Assembly (NCBI GenBank): GCA_021788565.1
Contig: JAJYKO010000162.1
Span: forward strand, 1-8,884
Reading direction: 5' to 3'
Length of the DNA: 8,884 bases
Origin: Chloroflexota bacterium
GTDB taxonomy: Bacteria > Chloroflexota > UBA6077
The position numbers were made by a program, and so were the translations under genes. The notes under the pieces were generated by a model. That model saw only the letters and a program-made list of their open reading frames with translations. It was not told the origin of the DNA and did no database searches. This document shows, piece by piece, positions 5,021-8,884 of this stretch; position 1 is the stretch's first letter, and every line of letters starts with the position of its first letter.

Positions 5021-6070
5021 TTAGGTCCTGCCACCCGTGATGCCCTTGGCGAGCGGGTGCTTATGCTGCGCGAAGAGCCAATGGAAGACGCTATTGGAGG
5101 GATTGGCGGGATCCACAGCGTATACCCGAGCCCAGATATCGTGCTTGGCCCCCGCATACTCGGTGTAACGAGGGTGGCCGCCCGCGGCCTCGATCGCCTT
5201 GACCATGTCGCGCGAGCCCGATACCGGCACAATCGGATCGTTGCTGCCATGGAATACCCAGATGGGCATATCCTTCAGCAGGTACGCTTTGGACGGATCG
5301 CCGCCTCCGGATACGGCCACTGCGGCCGCAAAGTAGCCGGGCCATCGCTCAATGGCGTCCCACGTACCGTAGCCCCCGAGGGAGATTCCAGTTATGTAAA
5401 GGCGGTTGGGATCGACGTTCGCATACTGCTGGCGCAGAAGACCCACGATCTCCTTCGCCATCCGCAATTCCGCGGTCGGGCTGGCAGCCATCCTGTACGA
5501 GCCCTGGCTGGGCGGCACGTCGACCCATCGGCTGAGCCCGTCGAGCTGGGGAACGACGATGAAGCTGGGCCAGCGCGACTGAACGGTAGGATCGTCGAGG
5601 CGCTTGGGTTTCCCCACCCAGCACTTCACGTACGGCGCGTGCTCCAGTACGGAATCACTCGCGGCCGGCGTCATGCCGGGTCTGGCGCGTTCTCCACCCC
5701 CCTGCAGCACCAGCACGAGTGGATACTTTTGGTTTGGATCGAACGGAGTCGGCACATAGAGGAAGAAATTCATGGTCTGGCCGAGTTTATCGGTGTACCG
5801 GCACTGCTGGTAGCGGTTCGCTCCGCCCGACACACAGCTGATTGATCCAGCGGCGGGCCCGGGTGTCCCGGAATCGGCCGAGGCCTCTGCTGGGCCTAGA
5901 GCGCCCAGAGATCGGGTCGCGAGCGCCTCGGTTCTGGTCAGAGTCCGACCGAGAAACACAAATTGGCCACCTATGGCCGGCAACGGAAAATGAACAAGCC
6001 CGAACAGAACAAAGACCGCCAGTGCACCGCTGCCCACGATAACCAGCGGTACCTTTGCCCCTGCAAGCAT
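5021..6070 (-). CDS. Membrane-anchored alpha/beta-hydrolase esterase (PHB-depolymerase/feruloyl-esterase-like)
   Basis: Serine hydrolase, 349 residues. Residues about 7-29 form one hydrophobic segment, a signal anchor or uncleaved signal peptide, placing the catalytic domain outside the cytoplasm. A Ser/Ala/Gly-rich linker (about 55-77) follows. C79 and C90 may form a disulfide. The hydrolase domain begins near YVPTPFDPNQKYPLVLVL; QGGGERA (123-129) is the oxyanion loop. The nucleophile elbow is GISLGGYG with Ser230, the acid is Asp278 in HGSNDPIVP, and the base is His310 in AGAKHDIW, so the triad is complete. This arrangement matches esterases of the PHB-depolymerase/LpqC and prolyl-oligopeptidase-like group, which cut ester bonds in polymers or polysaccharides; the substrate is unknown. 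The start is ATG with AGGAG (6078-6082) 7 bases before. It is the first gene of a two-gene operon. Confidence 0.9.
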   Translation of the reverse strand: MLAGAKVPLVIVGSGALAVFVLFGLVHFPLPAIGGQFVFLGRTLTRTEALATRSLGALGPAEASADSGTPGPAAGSISCVSGGANRYQQCRYTDKLGQTMNFFLYVPTPFDPNQKYPLVLVLQGGGERARPGMTPAASDSVLEHAPYVKCWVGKPKRLDDPTVQSRWPSFIVVPQLDGLSRWVDVPPSQGSYRMAASPTAELRMAKEIVGLLRQQYANVDPNRLYITGISLGGYGTWDAIERWPGYFAAAVAVSGGGDPSKAYLLKDMPIWVFHGSNDPIVPVSGSRDMVKAIEAAGGHPRYTEYAGAKHDIWARVYAVDPANPSNSVFHWLFAQHKHPLAKGITGGRT

Positions 6071-6099
6071 GGAGGTGCTCCTGTGATGTTCTTTATGTC

Positions 6100-6126
6100 A
6101 TTCTATCACGGGAGCATGCCTCGCAA
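6100..6126 (-). promoter_or_regulatory. Extended -10 promoter of the esterase operon
   Basis: On the minus strand TG-A-TAGAAT (TAGAAT at 6100-6105, five of six consensus bases, with TG at 6107-6108) forms an extended -10. TTGCGA (6121-6126) upstream at a short 15-base spacing could be a weak -35. Transcription would start near 6093, leaving a leader of just over 20 bases that holds the AGGAG site. Confidence 0.45.
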
Positions 6127-6142
6127 CCACAATGGTTCTGTC

Positions 6143-6190
6143 TGGGTGACGGGGAAATGGAATGGGTGGGAGACGAGGAAATGGATTAAG
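6143..6190. repeat. Imperfect 24-bp tandem duplication in a purine-rich tract
   Basis: Bases 6143-6166 and 6167-6190 match at 19 of 24 positions. The best core is GACGGGGAAATGGA (6148-6161) against GACGAGGAAATGGA (6172-6185). The surrounding stretch of roughly 6143-6220 is almost all purine on the plus strand and holds no credible gene. The word GGTTCTG just before it (6134-6140) also occurs, on the opposite strand, in the heptamer array of the kinase gene. Confidence 0.5.
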
Positions 6191-6234
6191 AGATCGAATG
6201 CAGAAAGAGGTGGGAGTCCATTCGTCCTAGCAAT

Positions 6235-6323
6235 CTTGTAGGGGCCGCGTGACGCTGTGCTCGCTCGCGTCACGCCCTGCCGGCCCGTTCTGGCGGGCGG
6301 ACACGGCGGTCCGCCCCTACAAG
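6235..6323. repeat. REPIN-like double hairpin with GTAG ends
   Basis: An 89-bp element is bounded by a perfect 11-bp inverted repeat, CTTGTAGGGGC (6235-6245) and its complement (6313-6323). Inside are two hairpins. One pairs GCGTGACG (6247-6254) with 6268-6275, extended by GGGCC (6242-6246) with 6282-6286. The other pairs GGGCGGAC (6295-6302) with 6309-6316. Read from either end it starts GTAGGGGC, the layout of two REP units in opposite orientation. It lies 15 bases beyond the acyltransferase stop, so it could also act as that operon's 3' end. Confidence 0.7.
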
Positions 6324-6338
6324 CATCGTTAGGGGATC

Positions 6339-7628
6339 TCAGCGCTCGCTACGCCGAGAGTCGAGCACCCGGCCGGCGATCGGCGTAAGGCCTGGGAACT
6401 GCCTAGGCAATGAGATGGGAAGAGGGCGACTGTGGGCGCGGCCGATGAGCCGGCAGAAGAACGGCACGTAGAGCAGCGCGATACAGGCCGCGGCGGTCAG
6501 GCCGGCGGCGAGCCCCCACACCATGGCGACTCGAATCGCGACCGGAATGATCACGGGAAGCTTCGGCGCCAACCCGGTTTCGATCGGGATCAGGATCAGC
6601 GGGTGGATCAGGTAGATGCCAAACGTGGCATCGGAGAGAAGCGACATTAAGCCCTGCCCGCGTGGCGCCTCAGGCGAACGGCTGCTGGCCCATTTGACTC
6701 CCAGCCAGTACAGGAAGAGCGCTACCGCGGCGGCGTAGAACACCATCACCGGCTGGAAAACTGAGGTGTTGTATGCGTCGCTCTGATGCTCGACCCAGAC
6801 GTCGACACCGTAGCGCAGCCAAAGCGCTCCCAGGCCGAGAGCAAAGGCGGTCACCACCCAGCCACCGTGCTGCCGGACGAACGGGCGCACCCTGCCGGCG
6901 TGAAGCGCGGCGAGCGCCCCAAGGACAGCATAGAACTGGTAGAGCGGAAGGAAGCTGGCCTGGTATGAGTTCACGAACTGCCCAAGCTGGGTCGTCGGGA
7001 AAGCGCCGCTCTCGACGTAGTTGTGGTCCACGTAGAGCATGATGGCCTGCAGGACGGCGCTCGCGAGCAGCAAGCGCCAGGGGTAGCGTTCCCCGAGACG
7101 CCGTATCGCCGGAAGGAACAGCGGCAGGATTATGTAGAACTCGATGCTCAGCAGGATGAAGTAGAGCTGGAACGAGGCATTGCCGGTCAGTATGTCCACC
7201 AGGGCGGTCGATAGCCAACTCTGAACGGGATTGTGAGGAACCCCAAGCCAGACATACACGAGGCTCCAGAAGATATATGGCAACAGCACTCCCAGCCCGC
7301 GCTTTCGCCAGAACGTCCATATCGGGAACGGGCGGCGGGCGTAGACGTACACCATCACGAAGGCGGTGATAGATAGGAACACCTCCCTGGTGAAGTGCAG
7401 TGCGTCGATCACGCCGTTCTGCAGCTGGGCGCCCTGCGCAGTGGTATTCAGAAACAGGGTGAAGAAGGTCGCGTGGACACCGACCACACAGATTGCCGTC
7501 ACCACCCTGACGAGATCGATCTCGTAGAGGTGCGAGCGCCCGGCATCAGCCTTGGCGGGCCTCGACTCGCTCCCCTGCGGCGCGGGTGCGTCGAGTGTCC
7601 CGCCCTGTGGCTCGAGCACCGCTTTCAT
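6339..7628 (-). CDS. Membrane acyltransferase, acyltransferase-3 family
   Basis: Integral membrane O-acyltransferase of 429 residues, the family that acylates surface polysaccharides, lipids or secreted metabolites. After a cytoplasmic Pro/Ala-rich tail (1-33) the first membrane segment carries EIDLVRVVTAICVVGVHA, with the R-x10-H motif of the family (R41, H52) needed for activity. Further landmarks are FLSITAFVMVY (TM2), the basic RKRGLGVLLPYIFWSLVY (108-125), FILLSIEFYIILPL (157-170), and the late GIYLIHPLIL (337-346). About ten membrane segments are visible, the usual number. There is no extra periplasmic SGNH domain. The ATG overlaps the TGA of the upstream ligase by four bases (ATGA), so translation is coupled and the two products probably work together. 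The acceptor cannot be told. The ribosome site is weak, as expected for coupling. Confidence 0.92.
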   Translation of the reverse strand: MKAVLEPQGGTLDAPAPQGSESRPAKADAGRSHLYEIDLVRVVTAICVVGVHATFFTLFLNTTAQGAQLQNGVIDALHFTREVFLSITAFVMVYVYARRPFPIWTFWRKRGLGVLLPYIFWSLVYVWLGVPHNPVQSWLSTALVDILTGNASFQLYFILLSIEFYIILPLFLPAIRRLGERYPWRLLLASAVLQAIMLYVDHNYVESGAFPTTQLGQFVNSYQASFLPLYQFYAVLGALAALHAGRVRPFVRQHGGWVVTAFALGLGALWLRYGVDVWVEHQSDAYNTSVFQPVMVFYAAAVALFLYWLGVKWASSRSPEAPRGQGLMSLLSDATFGIYLIHPLILIPIETGLAPKLPVIIPVAIRVAMVWGLAAGLTAAACIALLYVPFFCRLIGRAHSRPLPISLPRQFPGLTPIAGRVLDSRRSER

Positions 7629-8884
7629 TGCCCTACCACCGCCCAGGCCGGCCCAACGATCACCGGTTGTCCGGAGGGACGCTCGCTCGTAACAAGCCGC
7701 CGCTGGACCTTTCCGGTCCGGGTGCGCGGCAGGTCATCGACCAGGATGAAGGCAGTAGGCACCTTGTACTTGGACAGCCGCTGCGACGCGTAGTCTCGAA
7801 GACGAGACTCCAGATCACGCAGCCCGGGCTGGCGCGGAACCACGTATGCCACCGCCCGTTGCCCATATGTGGGATCTGGCTCTCCGATCACCACGACGTC
7901 GCTGACATCGTCGTGCGTCAGAAGCGTCTCCTCGACCTCGCGTGGCGAGATCTTCTCGCCGCCCCTGTTGATCACATCCCTGATCCGGCCGGTGATGAAG
8001 AGGTAGCCATCCTGGTCTCTATAACCCATGTCACCTGTTCGGAACCATCCGTCGACGAATGAACCGGCACCCGACCCACCGTCGTAGCCACTGATGACGC
8101 TGGACCCCGAGATGCAGATCTCCCCTTCCTCGCCGTGCGCGACGTCTTTGAGTCCGCGAGGGTCCCCCTCTTCAGCTGGCAGGCAGATCCTCATCTCCAC
8201 GCCCGCGGGCAGGCCGACCGAGCCCGGCTTGTGGCGGCCTGGCGGCACCGGATTCGCTGCCACCTGACTCGCGGCCTCCGACAGGCCATAGGTCTCCACT
8301 ACCGGAATGCCGAAGCGGCTCTCGAAGGCTCGAAGATGGAAGGCGGGCAAGGGCGCAGACGCAGTTCGTACGAACCGCAACTCGCCAGGCAGCCAATCCG
8401 GCTTCTCGGTGTCGAGCAGTACCGCGACGATGGTGGGCACGATGCTGGCCCACGTCACATGCTCGTCCCTGAGCCATCCCCAGAAGCGCGACCGGCTGAA
8501 GCGGGGCGCTATCGCCACGCTGGCACCGGCCATCAGCGTCGCGCTGAGGCTAACGACGGGCGCATTGATGTGGGAGAACGGGAGCGCCGTGAAGCCGCGG
8601 TCCGCCGAGCTGAGGCGATGGCTCACCCGGACGTGCTCCGCCGTCCAGGCGATCTGGCTGGCTCGAAGAGTGACGCCTTTCGGCGCTCCGGTCGTTCCGG
8701 ACGTCGTGAGACAAACCTCCCCCTCGCGTCCTGGCAGACGGTCATCGATCAAATCAGATGGGTCGCTTGCGGCAGCCCATCCTCCTATGGCCGAATCGAG
8801 CTCGGCCCGGGTCAACACGGACCGCCCGGTCAGGCCGAACCCGGTCGCGACACAGGGCTGCTCCACGACCAACAGATCAGGATG
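7625..8884 (-). CDS. AMP-forming acyl-CoA ligase, N-terminus outside the window
   Basis: Class I adenylate-forming enzyme (acyl-CoA synthetase/AMP-binding family), which activates a carboxylic acid with ATP and usually transfers it to CoA. The frame stays open to the window edge and begins HPDLLVVEQP, so the TTG at 8872 is internal and roughly the first 90-120 residues are missing. Numbered from the edge: the phosphate loop LTTSGTTGAPKG (59-70), ETYGLSEAA (197-205), GWFRTGDMGY (279-288), the hinge region FITGRIRDVINRGGEKISP (296-314), and PRTRTGKVQRR with the catalytic Lys at 392. All core motifs are intact. The overall pattern is closest to short acyl-CoA/oxalate-CoA-ligase-like members; the substrate cannot be read from the sequence. 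It overlaps the acyltransferase gene (ATGA), which suggests that it supplies that enzyme's acyl donor. Confidence 0.92.
   Translation of the reverse strand, partial: HPDLLVVEQPCVATGFGLTGRSVLTRAELDSAIGGWAAASDPSDLIDDRLPGREGEVCLTTSGTTGAPKGVTLRASQIAWTAEHVRVSHRLSSADRGFTALPFSHINAPVVSLSATLMAGASVAIAPRFSRSRFWGWLRDEHVTWASIVPTIVAVLLDTEKPDWLPGELRFVRTASAPLPAFHLRAFESRFGIPVVETYGLSEAASQVAANPVPPGRHKPGSVGLPAGVEMRICLPAEEGDPRGLKDVAHGEEGEICISGSSVISGYDGGSGAGSFVDGWFRTGDMGYRDQDGYLFITGRIRDVINRGGEKISPREVEETLLTHDDVSDVVVIGEPDPTYGQRAVAYVVPRQPGLRDLESRLRDYASQRLSKYKVPTAFILVDDLPRTRTGKVQRRLVTSERPSGQPVIVGPAWAVVGQ

Noticed and set aside
5057..5845. 262-codon plus-strand frame opposite the esterase
   Set aside because: Antisense to a gene with an intact catalytic triad, with composition typical of an antisense shadow; no ribosome site or domain.
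6670..7320. 216-codon minus-strand frame inside the acyltransferase gene
   Set aside because: Shifted frame of the acyltransferase-3 gene, whose real frame has all motifs and membrane segments.
1..8884. tRNA, rRNA, CRISPR array, insertion sequence, prophage or riboswitch
   Set aside because: Read on both strands; I saw no T-loop-like consensus, regularly spaced identical repeats, transposase, phage gene or known aptamer core. Weak or divergent structures could have been missed without a covariance search.

Overview
The window is GC-rich bacterial DNA, with GTG and TTG starts next to ATG and mostly short intergenic gaps. There is no plasmid, phage, IS, CRISPR, tRNA or rRNA signature. An MscL with a C-terminal four-cysteine ribbon, GTAG-headed palindromes, a heptanucleotide repeat tract and several uncharacterised proteins would fit an environmental lineage such as Chloroflexota or a relative. 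That assignment is an inference and rests on no marker gene.

Layout. At the left edge is the 3' part of a membrane sensor histidine kinase (+ strand, HAMP to HATPase). A 105-bp degenerate heptanucleotide array is inserted in frame in its ATP-binding domain. It is followed by four tandem 11-bp TTCAC-type repeats, resembling a binding site for an OmpR/PhoB-family regulator. These lead straight into a short piece of a DUF1573-like secreted protein and a strong hairpin. On the minus strand come mscL and a DUF72 protein, with a possible gene remnant between them. A divergent PAP2-type membrane phosphatase-like gene follows on the plus strand and looks leaderless. It lacks the arginines of two of the three family motifs. 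Six bases after its stop lies a perfect palindrome with GTAG ends.

The right half (about 4080-8884) is all minus strand and forms two transcription units. Upstream (right) is an AMP-forming acyl-CoA ligase, cut by the window edge, overlapping by ATGA with a membrane acyltransferase-3. The pair plausibly activates an acyl group and transfers it to a surface or secreted acceptor. A REPIN-like double hairpin with GTAG ends follows that unit. Then an extended -10 promoter precedes a membrane-anchored serine esterase. Two bases after its stop begins a 312-residue protein of unknown function, whose ribosome binding site lies inside the esterase gene.

The points most worth a second look are the exactly frame-preserving heptamer array inside the kinase, the four-unit direct repeat now attached to a truncated gene, the GTAG palindromes at two 3' ends, and the unknown protein coupled to the esterase. 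I see no complete new defence or mobile system.
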